The translations under genes were made by a program, and so were the position numbers. Under the pieces are notes generated by a model. That model did not search any database and was not told where the DNA came from. It was given only the letters and a program-made list of their open reading frames with translations. Below are positions 8,386 through 20,077 of a DNA stretch of 64,000 nt, piece by piece. This DNA comes from Chrysophaeum taylorii (Eukaryota > Sar > Pelagophyceae > Pelagomonadales > Pelagomonadaceae): the NCBI GenBank assembly GCA_029834535.1, contig JAQMWT010000526.1, forward strand, positions 124,001 to 188,000, given 5' to 3'. The first letter of the stretch is position 1. Every line of letters starts with the position of its first letter.

Positions 8386-10841
8386 CTTTACGTCGCGGAC
8401 CACCTCGTCGTGAACCGGAAGGGTTTTTGTGGGTTGACGACTGTTTAAGTATTTAATGTGGGGTGTACGCGAACGGGAGCCCGCAGGGCGAACCGGAAGG
8501 GTTTTTAAGAGCGTTGCATACCCTTCCAACGAACACGGTTCACTTCACAACGAAAGTCTAGTGAATTCATTTGAAGTGGCCACGTCGACCTACGTGGCGA
8601 TTGTGAATCTTTAATGAAGTGAATACTTCTGTTTTTTTTTTGGTTTTTTTAACCGCGGCACCGCCAGTTCACGTGCGCGCCGCCCGCTACTGCTCAGGTC
8701 TGGTGTTCTTAGTCTCATCTGCACTGATTCGCGTTTTGGGGCGAAGGAGCTTCGAGAGGTGTGAGGGGTGTTTCTTGCATTAGATCATGTGAACGACCTC
8801 GGTGCTTTCTTCTTCTGCTTCCTCAACTTCCATCTCGGAAACTTCCATCTCGGAAGAGTCATCGGGGATGGTGGTCTCGGCATTTTTGAACTCGCTCTTG
8901 GCGTCATTACGTCCACCATTTCTTTGTCTTATTTGTTTCTTGGTGAGCTGTTGACGGCCCAGCGCGTGCTCCGGATGCTTCTCCTTTACAGCGCGCAAGA
9001 TGTCGGGTCGTCTTCCAGGTGCCTCTCTTGGCGTCTTTCGTCAATTTGAGTCGCTCCCAGCACAAGTTACACACATATGTTGCCTCCCCGCTAATGCGGT
9101 CAGCATAAATTCCCCCAGACGTCGCACGCTGTCCCGCGCCTTGAACCTAGTTGCTCGTCCAATTTTCTTCTTGGGTGTGTTGCCCGCGAGCATCGACGCC
9201 TGAACCGGCTCGTTCTCGCGCGCCTCCTTCTGTTCCGCCGGCGCCTCTTCCGAAATGAAGGAATATCCCGCCTTTAAGGCCGAGAGGCCAAGGCCAGTGC
9301 CCTCAAAATCTGTTTCGAAGAGAGAAAGAAGCTCCCGTCTTGAAGGCAGACAGGCCGACAGCAGCATCCTCCTCTCCACCCGTTGTCGACGCGAAACGCG
9401 CAAGGGTGAATTCGAGCAACATCAAGGAGCTCACAACAGCCAGCCTACCTCGGACTGCGCTGGGCCCAACTACCAGGCTTCGGGTAGCCTACCTCATGGG
9501 CCATTCGCCAGCACCAGGCGGCCCTAGTCCTAACGACGCGCTTTCCGTGCAACCAGCGGCGATCGGGTCGCTCTGTTTCAAGCGAAACGGCAACGGCGAT
9601 AACGAGGATCTTTCTTGGTTTTGGCGTTTGCCTGGTCGGAACGTCGGAGTGACGGTTGCGCGTCTTCCGGAGTTGGAGTCGGCTTGACTGCCCTGTCGAC
9701 AAGAGGCGCGCGGATAATAAGCTGGAGGTCAGGAGCGAGGGCGCGGCGTGCGTGCTGCAACAGTGGCTCTTGAGAGCCGGCGAGGGTGAAGGAATGGCAC
9801 TCGCGTCTGATCGACATCGTCAGTAAAAAGAGTACCGCGTGCGTGTTGTTCGTCGCCATTCGAAGCTTCAGGCGGCGGAAGGCAAGCTGGCTCACGGGCG
9901 ACAGAGCTTTCTTCGCGATCGGGAACCCCCTGAAAGTGGGCTTGGAGCGACGCTCGCAGGGCCAATGAAATTTCCTTTGCACGACAAGTGGCGTTGCAGC
10001 CGTCACCGGACCGACGCGTGATCGTCCATCCGCGCAAGAACTCGCCTGGGAGGACGCCCGTTCACGATCGAGTCCCATCGGTACAAAACCCGATGATGTC
10101 ATCAGAGCTGTGGACTTTTTCAAAAAGGCCCGAGGACGCACGTCACGGGTACCCTTGCCCTGGTCGACTTTGATCTAGCACGGCGCCGCACGCCACTGGG
10201 TGGCTCTGCGTCCAGCATCTTCTGGTCGTCCGCAACTGTCGCCGTAACGACAGTCCTTTGGGTGCGGCATCGCCTTGGTGTCGTCGTTTCCTAGGCTCAA
10301 AAATCGTCCGTCGCTTCTCGGCGGCGTCCGCCTTTTCTTCGACCGCCCGTTTTTTGCTCTAGAGCACTCTATTACTACACGTCGCCCGAATCGAACTGAA
10401 TCCGCGGTGGACTACAGTGGACTGACTGTCTCGGAAACAGCGGAACGGGACTCCCACCGCGATCGCCCGCACGAGCGTCGCGCTTATACTAGTGGTGACG
10501 TGTCTGTTTCGGTTTCCTATACTATCAGATTCGGGAACGAAACCACCCGCCGAAAATAAAATAATGTACGGACGCGCCGATGAGAAACGAATTTCATTCA
10601 TACATTCAATAATTTCATAGGGGAGTCTGTCTCGTTCCGGATGTCGACATGAACTTGGATGTCGACATGAACTTGGATCCGGAGGAGCTGGAGGAGTGGG
10701 ATCAACAACTTGAGGGTGTGAGGTCGGAGCAACAACTGCGGCGGCAACAATGGAAGAAAGCCGGCAGTAGGGAGTCCGCCTTTAAGAAGCACGAGGAGGG
10801 GGCGGGACCAGGCAACAAGCCGGCACAGTTATGACTGACTC
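8386..10841. other. 2.4-kb region with no confident intact gene
   Basis: Begins with the U1-C promoter (holding the 12-mer tacgtggcgatt at 8591 and a T-rich run near 8631). A BED-finger remnant lies at about 8780-9403. From 9400 to 10600 ORFs exist on both strands (up to 187 codons on the minus strand, 9578-10141) but none has a recognisable domain or convincing composition. A short plus-strand ORF at 10649-10834 starts with a duplicated VDMNLD unit, encoded by a direct repeat of 'atgtcgacatgaacttgg'. Confidence 0.5.
8780..9403 (-). pseudogene. BED-type zinc-finger remnant, possibly from a hAT-like DNA transposon
   Basis: On the minus strand near 9090-9000 one frame reads TYVCNLCWERLKLTK and then RGTWKTTRHL; a neighbouring frame continues with AVKEKHPEH. 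Together this has the C-x2-C...H-x(n)-H order of a BED finger. Upstream is a basic PKKKIGRATRF stretch, downstream an acidic tail. At least two frame changes break it. BED fingers of this kind usually head hAT transposases; no catalytic domain is seen here. Confidence 0.4.
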
Positions 10842-13800
10842 TTAGGTTTCATTGTCTTTCTGGAAGCACATGTTGATGCAGACGATGTTGGTGCCGCAGG
10901 AGACGAAGGAAAGGAAGCAGACGTAGAGGCCGGTAAAGAACCAAGGGAGCGCGCCGAAGATGCCGAAGGCACTGTAGAGGCAACAACCGCAGCACAGGGC
11001 GCAGTGCCACCGCAGGAGCATGCGATGGGCCCACTGCGAGCAACCGCATTTGGTAGGCTCGGAAAATTTGACGTTGTGGACGTCGAGGGCGTCCTCGTCG
11101 CGGTCGTCGTCGTCGTCGTCGTCTTCGAGCTGAGAGGCGACGCGGCGGCCGAGCTGGGCGGCCTGGAGCTGTTTTTCTTTGGCATCTTCTGACTCGGCGA
11201 CGATGTTGAGGAAGACCTTTTCCATCGAGGCCGGGTTGACGACGAATTCGGCGACGCCGAGCGCGGCGCGCGTCGCGGCGTCGAAGGTTTCGAAGGCACG
11301 CGCGAGGAGCCCGTCGAGGCGGGCCTTCTCGCCGCCGCTCCCGAGTTCGTACGTGAGCGTGCCCGCGTCGGCGCCGACGAGACGGGGCTTGGAGTCGTGG
11401 TCGCTGAAGGCGCGGTCGATGAAGTCGTCGACGCGGAGCTTGGCCTCTTCGAAGGAGCGCGCTGGTCGTTCGGCCTTGTTATCTTCATCTTCCTCGCTCG
11501 CGTCGTGGGACACGTTGCGGCGGGCGAAGTACGAATCGTCGAGCTTGAGGACGAGGTCGTAGCCCGAGGTGTACCTCGCTTTGAGGTGGGAGGGCGTGCC
11601 GAGGCACTTGATCTGGCCGTAGGTCATGATGGCGATGCGATCGCACAGGACGTCGGCCTCGAGCATGCTGTGGGTCGTGAGGACCACGGATCGTCCTTTC
11701 ATCGTCGCTTGGATGAGGTTCCAGAGATTGCGCTGCGAAACGGGGTCCAAGCCCGCCGACGGTTCGTCCAGCATGACGACCTTCGGGTCGGCGACCAATG
11801 CCGTCGCGCAGCACCTGAGTGATGTGATCCGTCGTTAATCACGAGGGGGCGGCTGGCTGGCTGGCTAGCTAGCTATATCAGCACGTACAGTTTTCTCTTC
11901 ATCCCGCCGCTGAGGCGTCCGGCGAGCTTGAGCGCGTGCTTGTCGAGCTCGACGGCGGCGAGCGTGGCGCGGGCGAGCTCGTCGATGGCCTCCTTGGTGG
12001 TGGTGGTGACCGCGTCGTCATCGCGGGCCGACATCCTGAGGCGCGCGAAGAGGACGACGTGGTTGAGGCAACTGAGGCTTTCCCAGAGCGTGTTCATTTG
12101 GTTGACGACCGAGAGGTTGACGCTGGCTCGGGCGAAGTTCGTGAGCGTCGAGACGCCAACGACCTTGGCGTCGCCGCTCGTGGGCTCGAGCTGGCGCGCT
12201 GCCATGGACATGGTGGTGGTTTTGCCGGCGCCGTTGCTCCCGAGCAACCCAAAGCACTCGCCCGGCGAGACCCCGAACGTGACGTTCTGGACGGCCTCGA
12301 CGGCGAGCGCGCCGTAGCGCTTGGGCGGAAATATCTTCCGGAGCTCGACGACGGCGAGGCCGGGGGTCTCCTCCTCGGCGATGCCCGGCTTGAAGTCGGG
12401 CGGGCGGTCGCTCGAGGGGAGTTTGTTCTCGAGGGCGATTCTCGCGTCGTCGAGGAACTCGAGGACGGGCGTCACGCAGCGTCCAAAACATCCTCTCGCG
12501 CGCCCGTCGACGCCGCCGCGGAGCAACGGCTCGTCCGGAGCGTCGCCGGCTACATCATCCTCGAGAAGCGTCGTCGTCGTCTCGGCGTTACCCTCCACCA
12601 AGGCGAGAACGCGGTCGCGTTCCTTACGGACGTCGGGGTCCAGCTTTTCGCGGCGCTTTTTCGAGAATTTTGACTTGACGAAGCGGAGCGGGCGCGTCTC
12701 GATCCTGTCCTTCAAGTAGGCCAACCCCTCGAACACGACGAGCTGGAGGACCAAAAGGAGCAAGCAGGCCCAGTAATAGGGCCAGGTCGGGTCGGCTTTT
12801 TGGTCTTGCTGGTTGCGGGGGAGGAAGTTGAGATTGGTGACGCGGAAGAGAAAGACGAGGAGGTTACCGATCGGCGAGATGGTCGCGGCCAACCACCCGA
12901 AGGCGCCGATGACCTCCTGGAAGTTCCAGTTGACGATCTGGATCGCGTCGGTCGACTCGAAGCCGCCGCCAAAGATCAAAAAGAAACACATAACGAACAT
13001 CATCGGGCCGAGGATGAAACCGACGAGGTTGATGACCGGAAAGGCGCCGGCGCACGCCATCGGTTCGGCGAACCCGAAGGAGACGAGGTGCGAGAGGGCA
13101 ACGAGCGAAAAGGCAAACATCGGCATCAGCACCCAGATCCACCCGACGTCGGTCGCCCACAGTCGGCGGTCGTACTCCTTGCTCCTTACGAGATCGATCG
13201 GGACGGTCGTGTTCTCGGCGTAGACGACGGCGTACTCGTCGTCCCTCACGCGGTAGGCCATGCCCGAGGCGGCGATCGCGACGAGGGTCACCGCGACAGA
13301 GGCCAACACTAACGAGACGTCCGAGGCGAGGGTTCCGATCCAAAAGGCCCTCGCGTCGCATCCCGAGATGGTGAGGAGGTTGCGGAGTCTTAGCGCGCGC
13401 TCCTGCACGAGCGGCAGAGCCACCAGTCCGGGCACGACGACGTAGCTTCCGACGACGAGGAGCGCGACGATGACGTTCGAGAGTTCGGACCAGGAGTTTT
13501 TCGAGTCTATGACGCCGTCTTTCGCGAGGGCGGTGATGAGGACGGCGACGATCGCCGGCACGAAAATCGTCGCGAGGGCGCGAATGCTGCGGGCGCTGAG
13601 GTTCGCGCGCAGAGCGAAGATAGCCGCGGTCTGGCTCGCGACGGCGCCGAACGTCTTTTTCGCCGCCGCCGCCGCCGCTTCTTCCTGCTCCCCCCCGGCC
13701 GCTTCGAGGTCCTTTCCAACTCGAGAAAGTTGCCGCGAGCTCCTTTGCTTTAAGACAGTCACGGCGGCCTCCCCGTGGTCCTCCTTGGCAACGTTGTGAA

Positions 13801-16288
13801 TCTCTGCCGATTTGCCCACTTGCAAAAAGACGTCCTCCAAGGTCGTCGTGAGAATCGCGTACCTCGATATCGCGAGGGCGTCCGCGCCGTCGAGCGCGCG
13901 GCAAATTTCCGAGAGCCGCTTGAGATCGGCGTCCGAGCTGAGCATGATGTTGTACAGCACCGCCGCACTCGACGACGTTTCGTCGCTTTTACTGCTCGTC
14001 GCTCTCGCGGCGACGAGCGACGAGCCGGGCGACGAAAGCACGAGCGCGTCCACGTCGCGCGCGTCGCCCTCGGGACCGAGATCCACCTCGAGCCGATAGG
14101 CGGCGGCGGCGGCGGTAGAGTCCTTGGTGGTGGTGGTGGTGGCCGCCGCCGTCTCTATCAAGAACGGGGAGAATTTGTGCTTCAAGTATTGGACCGACCC
14201 GTTGGCGGCGACGCGCCCGGCGACCATCACGGCGATCCGGTCGCCCAAGACCTCGGCCTCGTCCATGTGGTGCGTCGTCAAGAGCATGGCGCGGTCTTTG
14301 CGGACGGAACGCAACAACGTCCAGAGCTCGCGCCGGGCGACGGGGTCCATGCCCGCGGTGGGCTCGTCCAAGACGATAAACCTCGAGCTGCCGGCCAGCG
14401 CGATGGACGTCGATAGTTTGCGTTTTTGGCCGCCGCTCAGTTCGTTCCCGAGGTGCGCCGCGCGGTCGGCCAAGTGGAACACCTGGAGGAGGTTGTCGGC
14501 GTCCCGGGACGCGGCGGGGATCGACTTCCCCTTGAGCCGCGAGAAAAACATGATGTGCTCCTTCAACGTCAACAAAGGATACAGAATGTCGTGCTGCGGG
14601 CACACGCCGAGCGTCGCGCGCAGATGGCGCATCCCGTCGGCGGTGAAAATGTTTTGACCAAAAACGTTTGCCGCCGTTTCGCCGCGGCGATCGGGCGTCA
14701 AAAGTCCGGTCAGGCACGCGATGGTTGTCGTCTACGTACGAAAAAGGAAAGCGTCGACACAAGAAGGGGAAATATCGCTTATTCTTCTTACCTTGCCGGC
14801 GCCGTTGTGGCCGAGGAGGCAGAAAATCTCTGAACGAGCAACGTCGAACGCGACGCCGTTCACCGCCTTGAAGTCCCGGCCAAAGGTCTTGTGGAGGTGC
14901 GAGACCGTGACCACGACGTCCTCGAGGTGGGTTCTTGGTTCGACGCGATCGTCGCCCGCGTCGACGACGTCGCGCGTCGAGTCTTGGTCGTTGTTCGTCG
15001 ACGTCGCGACATCGTCGTCGCCGCTCTTCAACCCGAAACACTCGCACCAGAAGGACGGGAGAAAGATGAAGTACCAGGGTTTGGGCGTTCCGTATTCGGA
15101 CCAAGGAACAATCTGGTTGAGGTACCACGCGAGGACGAGGTAAATCACGATATCCAACAACAGCATCCCGAAGAGGGACGCGGTCCACGCGTCGCGCGGG
15201 CGCGAGTCGTCGAAAAACGAGGGGTATTCCGACCACGGGCCGACCACGGAGCAGTCGGCAAGCACGCCCCCCGTAGCGTAGGAATAGGAATAAGCGGCGG
15301 CGGTGCCGTCGCTCCCACATTCGGCGTCGTTCGAATCGAGCCAGTCCGACAGCGCGTCCCTATACTTTCGCTTGGCGTCGTCGTAGTCCAATTCGTATTC
15401 GTCGTCGTCGTCCCAACTGCACGCGTACTTGTCGCCCGAGAAGGTCTCGTTCGTTCCGGGAATCGAGGCCGCGATGCGACAAAACCGCTCACGGTTCGAC
15501 AAAAAGCTGGTGATGATAGTCGCGTAGGCGAACTGGGGGACCACGGCCCACCAGCGCTGGACGACGGGAGACACCTCGAAGATCGAGCCGAGCTTGCCGT
15601 TGTTGTCCGGAGCACAAAGCCAATACAACACGAGCGCGGCGATCTGGACGAGGACGCTGAAGAGCGAGGCGATCAGAGCGGACGGAATCAAGACGGTCGC
15701 GGCGAAGCAGAACGCCACCAACGCGACGAGGTAGACCCAATGAAGCGCGAGCAGCATTCCGAACGGCGAGTCGGCAAAGCCCGCGAACCTGAAGAGCCCG
15801 CCCGCGCCAAACCCGGTCGCGACCACCGCGATCAAAAACGCCGCGACAAACCCCACGATCACGCCGTCGGCGACGAAGTGGGCAACCCAATAACTCGCGT
15901 CGCGAAGCCCCGCCATGCGCGCCGCTTCCAGGAGCTTGGCGTGGTGCTCGACGACCAGGCCGACGATGACGTGCTGCATCACGAACACGAACGCAATCTG
16001 GGAACAGAACGCCTCTAAAAGTCCGTACGACAGAATTTGCCCGCGCTCGTAGTCGCGCGTATCCCCGTCCTTCCGATCCCAGTTCGCGTTCTGCTTGTTC
16101 CACCGGTTCCCGAAACCCGTGACGCCCATGACCACGTACAGCAACCACAGGGCCGTGAAGAACAACGCCGGGTAGAACACTTGTTTCATGATGGCGGACG
16201 AGTCGCGCATTTTCATCGTGAAAATTTGCCACATCAGCAATTTGAACTGTGTCCACAAAGAGGCGGGCTTTGTTGCTTTGGGAGGACC

Positions 16289-16322
<34 letters not shown>

Positions 16323-17242
16323 TCAATAACGCCGCCAATTTCCGACATCTCCACCGACGACGGTTGCGCCGTCACGACCGCCTCCGGGGGGGGGGGCTCG
16401 CCGTCTTGCGCGACCTGCGCCTCGGCGCGCCGCGTGGGCCCGCAAAACGCGCAACACTCGCGACAACACTCGCACCGCCCGCAGCCGAGCAGCAACGCGG
16501 TCGGTTGCGAACAGCAGAAACCGAGAGCGCGCGCGAGGCGCGGAAACAGCTCGTCAAACATGTTCCTCAATCGCATCAGCTGGGGATAGAGAAAACAGCA
16601 CGGCAGCGACGCGCAGCACGCCAGGGTGCACGGCACGAATAACAGCAGCGCGCCGAACACCGTGTACACCCAGAACGCGTCCGTAAAATACCTAAGGTTC
16701 TTGTTGCCGCGATCCGCGAAACATACGGACGGAGCGTCGTTCGGGTCGACAGCAATCGACGCGTACAACGCCTCGAAGGTCTCCTCGTCGTCCCTCGCAG
16801 ACAACTCCTCGCACGTCGTGTCGCAGTAAGAGAGGCAATCCTCGTAATTCTCGAGCCCGACGGTATTATTCGCTTCCCAGTCCACGTCTTCCCAGTCATC
16901 GTAAACTTTCTCTCCAAACCCGAATCGCTCGTTGCGCTCTCGCGCTTCACCGCGCCCGAATCGAGCGTACTTCCCGTCGACGAGCAACATCATGCAGTAG
17001 CTCCGCTCGGTTATGATATGCACCTTCATCGTATCATCCCGACTGACAGACAAACTCTCGCTTCGCCGCAACAACCACAGGGCTTGGGTCTCGCTGTTGC
17101 ATCTGAGCTCGGCGCACTCCGGGGCAGAGAACCCCCCCCACGATTTCTCCTCGTCGTATTCGCTTCCCAACACGTCTCCTGCCTCGCGCCGGAAGTCGCA
17201 CTCCGCAAACGCGCTGCCAACCAACAACCACCACACCCACAT
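10842..17242 (-). CDS. ABCA-family full-length ABC transporter, three exons
   Basis: Exons 17242-14792, 14731-11889 and 11814-10842 give about 2088 aa. Intron 1 (60 nt, GTAAGA...TAG) splits the first Walker A after GHNGAGK, joining it to TTIACLTGLL. Intron 2 (74 nt, GTACGT...CAG) lies just after the second signature (LSGGMKRKL). Start ATG 17242 gives signal-anchor MWVWWLLVGSAFA, then a cysteine-rich extracellular loop. NBD1 has LSGGQKRKLS, IVLDEPTAGMDP and TTHHMDEAE; NBD2 has GSNGAGKTTTM, VMLDEPSAGLDP and TTHSMLEAD. Each half has its membrane domain. ABCA proteins move lipids across membranes. Oddities: a polyglutamine run coded near 16290-16320, and after NBD2 an unusual Cys-rich hydrophobic tail (LCCGCCLYSAFGIFG...). 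Acidic linkers are encoded by GAC/GTC-rich repeats. Confidence 0.93.
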
Positions 17243-17719
17243 AACGACTAGCGCCAAGAGAAGAGTGTCCCCACCGGACCTTTGTTGTATAACTGGTTGA
17301 CCTTCTTCTTCTTCTTCTTCTTCTTCAGGAGGTCACGAGTAAGCGGTGACGTTGGCGAACCAACAACCAAGGCGACACCGTTTAGATGACGAAAAGCTAC
17401 CTTGGTATTACTCTGGGGGCGTTCCAGGGGCCATTCCCATTGGGGTCAGGAATAGCCGTTTTTTTCTCAAGCTTTGCTTTTGTCACGAAAATATTAATAA
17501 TAGTACCAAAGTAAGGAAAAAATCGAAAAGAACACGCTAATAAGTTCAGTTCTTCAAACATTTTAATGTTGAGGAATATATCTATGTATGATATAATGTC
17601 AAAAAGAGGCAAAATACAACAAAATTTGAAGCGGTTTTGAGCACCCCAAATCCGTAGTTCACGAGTAGTTAGTTGCTCACCCCAGCACTCGTCCTTCATT
17701 ATAATAAGAGACAAGTGCA
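17243..17719. other. Upstream region of the ABCA gene
   Basis: Includes a (TTC)n tract near 17302-17326 and an AT-richer stretch from 17450 to 17700 that contrasts with the surrounding GC-rich DNA. No coding sequence is supported. Confidence 0.5.
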
Positions 17720-18041
17720 GGCCAGTAAGTTCACCTAGCCCCAATCTCTAACCCCAGCATTTTCACCCCATTAAGTTCACCTAGTCCCAATCTCTAACCC
17801 CAGTAAATTCGGCGTAAGCCCACTCGTGCTCACACCCACTCACCCCACTCTCCTTCGAGCTCGTCGCTCTCACCTCGGCCAATCTAAGCTGCTTTTATCC
17901 GCACACGCCGCTAGCCTTTGCGTTCACTCTAAAAACCCCAGTAAGTTCACTTGGTCCCATTAAGCTCACCTGGTCACTAAGTTCACCTAGTCCCAATCTC
18001 AAACTCCAGTAAGTTCACCTGGTCCCGGTAAGTTCACCTAC
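17720..18041. repeat. Degenerate minisatellite with a GTAAGTTCACCT(A/G)GTCCCA core
   Basis: The core taagttcacctagtcccaa, often followed by tctctaaccccag, recurs at about 17725, 17773, 17943, 17968, 17980, 18009 and 18028 with small changes and uneven spacing. Each full unit carries GTAAGT, a consensus 5' splice donor, and many end in CCAG, an acceptor-like end. Confidence 0.8.
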
Positions 18042-18044
18042 AGT

Positions 18045-18640
18045 GCGCGTGTAGACGCCGGGAGGGGGATTATCGGTATTGCGCAGCACGTGTGGGGTAG
18101 GGTGGAGTCGTCGACCCAGATGAGTACATCTCCTCGGGGTTGCCGATCGACAGAGAGCCACGTAGAGCTGGACGTGGCAGAAGACGGGCTTCGCCAAGAG
18201 GACGCCGACCTCGCGGGGCGTCTGGCCCTGGCTCTTGGTGATCGTTTGGCGTCGGCGGGCCTTACGGGATACAGTTTGGAGGAGCCTCGGTGACAACGAC
18301 ACGATCGATCATGTATCTGGTACCGTCGCAGTGGCCGTGCGACGGGTCGAGGTTTCGAAGACCTTAAGCTCGCGCTCAAAGTCAGCATCCCGTTGGTTGT
18401 CAGGGAGTTGAAAACTCTACTGTAAAGAGCGAGGCGTCGTCTTCCGACCCAGCCTAGTCAGCCGAAAAGAACTCCGACGCCTCGTCTCCGGGAAAAAAAG
18501 GCCGCGGTCATGCGCGCGTTGTCAGCATCGACAACATCGTTTCGACGGGGCGTGAGAATGGCGCGCTGAAAGAGCCGCCGCGGGTCGTGGAAATAGTCTG
18601 CGAGGTCGCCGTAGACGGCTTGGTGGATCACTGTCTGGCT
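18045..18640 (-). pseudogene. Fragment of a PIF1-like helicase, Helitron type
   Basis: Minus-strand frames contain the C-terminal landmarks of Helitron/PIF1 helicases in the right order: IHQAVYGDLADYFHDP, then QRAILTPRRNDVVDADN, then an FPGDEASEFFSAD block, and finally TITKSQGQTPREVGVLL followed by PVFCHVQLYVALCR. The normal equivalents are RAILTPKNDDVD, LPGEE..LSADS and TINKSQGQT...FSHGQLYVALSR. The pieces lie in different frames and the N-terminal Walker motifs are absent, so this is a decayed tail of a rolling-circle DNA transposon or of a PIF1 gene. The repeats around it fit a mobile-element graveyard. A 24-bp tandem duplication (ctctcgcgcctacctgatcc...) lies at about 18637-18685. Confidence 0.7.
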
Positions 18641-18815
18641 CTCGCGCCTACCTGATCCTTACTCTCGCGCCTACCTGATCCTTACCCTAAATCGAGGGAC
18701 AAACAGACAAACAGACAGACAAACATCTGTCGATTAGTAGTTAGGACCAGCCCAAATGTGGGGCGTCGGCTTGTTTAATTCCAGCGCCGTTCCGCGTGAA
18801 GAGTCGCAGGGCGCG

Positions 18816-19070
18816 AATTATTATTATTATTATCATGGTTAGCAACTCCCAGGCTCAGAGAGCCAGTATGGATGATCGCACAAAGGAAGGGAAACACGAA
18901 AGAAGAGAAGACCAAAGACGACGACCGCGAAGAAAGGCGATGGAGCAAAATCGAAAAGAGCAGAGCAGAGACGGGAGAAACCCGGAAGAGACGGCATCGC
19001 AGTGAGAGGCGTGGTGAGAGCGACAAATTGAGCGCATGCTAGGATGAGGTGCAAGAGAGGCGTAGACGGA
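18816..19070 (+). repeat. Interspersed repeat family B, copy 1
   Basis: Starts in an ATT microsatellite, then gttagcaactcccaggctc and a purine-rich body that ends with gcagtgagaggcgtggtg and gaggtgcaagag. The same order recurs at 20080-20310 with roughly 85-90 percent identity by eye over the aligned parts. Confidence 0.75.
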
Positions 19071-19782
19071 GGAGACAGCAAAAGGAGCGCAGAGGAGCGC
19101 ATGGTGGGATGATGGGGTTATAAATAAACAGCGGCTCTCGCTCGGCGCACAGCATCGCTCCTCCTGGCTACATTGCGTCATTGCCCTCACTTTCGCCATG
19201 GCCACCCTGATTTAATTAACGATCACCAGATCACCACGTGCCCTCTTGCGGTCACTGCTGATGCGGCCGGAACGACGCAAAATGCATCCACCAACTCCTA
19301 CTGATTTGCCATCGGCCTCAGCGCGCCCGCACTGTCCAACTCGAGTCGGTCCGACGCATCGTACTTGCGGTTCACTCACAATAGATTCCACTCGTGGATC
19401 CACCGCGCCGCTTTCTTTGCCTCGGGGTCGAGGCTTGGACCGCTGCATCACGAACATGGTCCAATCCACAAGCTTGCTTTGGCACCTGAGGAGTGGATGA
19501 GCGCCGTTTGCGAGCCCCCAATCAACCCTCGCCGCTGTAGGTCAATGATCTCTCGCCACTCAAAGATACCGACCCTCATTGGTGCACCCTCCTTTGTAAC
19601 CCCTGCCCTGCCAGCCTCAACGCCAATAATCGCGCTCACCTATGGCTCGATCGGGCCCTCTCTATAACATGCGTCATTTCGCGGAAGCTCGCATCACGAT
19701 CATCTCGAAGAATCCTTTCTTGAGGTAACCTCTGCCCTCCCGGTGTCGCTTGGCCAGCGCAATCACATCCTTATTAAAACTA
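19071..19782. other. Non-coding or decayed DNA between repeats
   Basis: Small overlapping ORFs on both strands (for example 19365-19667 plus and 19212-19469 minus) have no recognised domain. The context of repeats on both sides suggests old mobile-element sequence. Confidence 0.4.
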
Positions 19783-20077
19783 ACTAACTTCAGACCTCTC
19801 CCGAGCATGGGAGCCAGGCCGGACCGGCAGGAGCCGGTACGGAATCACAGAGGAAAATCACGCAGTTGGGGCAGAGGCGAGGGACGAGGACGGACTCGTT
19901 GACGGTGGACCGTCACTGCGCGCGGTCTTGTGCGAGGTCGTGCAAAAGCGTCGCAGGCCGCGGACGTGTTGGTCCACGAACTATCGACCTGTCCGTCGCG
20001 TTCTGCCCAACCGAGCGAACCCCATCCCAGCGCGGACTTTCCGAGTGCTAACCGGCCAGCCCGGGAGGCGAGCTTAT
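19783..20077 (+). repeat. Solo copy of the terminal repeat of the 50.8-55.3 kb transposon
   Basis: Runs from aactaacttcagacctctcc through gtgattcc-complement (acggaatcac) and the ggcagaggcgagggacgagg block to ccagcccgggaggcgagc. It matches the reverse complement of the left terminal repeat at 50895-51190 at roughly 95 percent by eye, and the right terminal repeat (54957 onward) more distantly. It stops abruptly against family B copy 2. Confidence 0.85.

Noticed and set aside
9578-10141. 187-codon minus-strand ORF
   Set aside because: No domain, overlapping open frames on the other strand, repeat-like surroundings; not enough to call a gene.
13989-15320. 443-codon minus-strand ORF in another frame of the ABCA gene
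   Set aside because: Arg-rich out-of-frame translation of the ABCA exons and intron 1; no domain.
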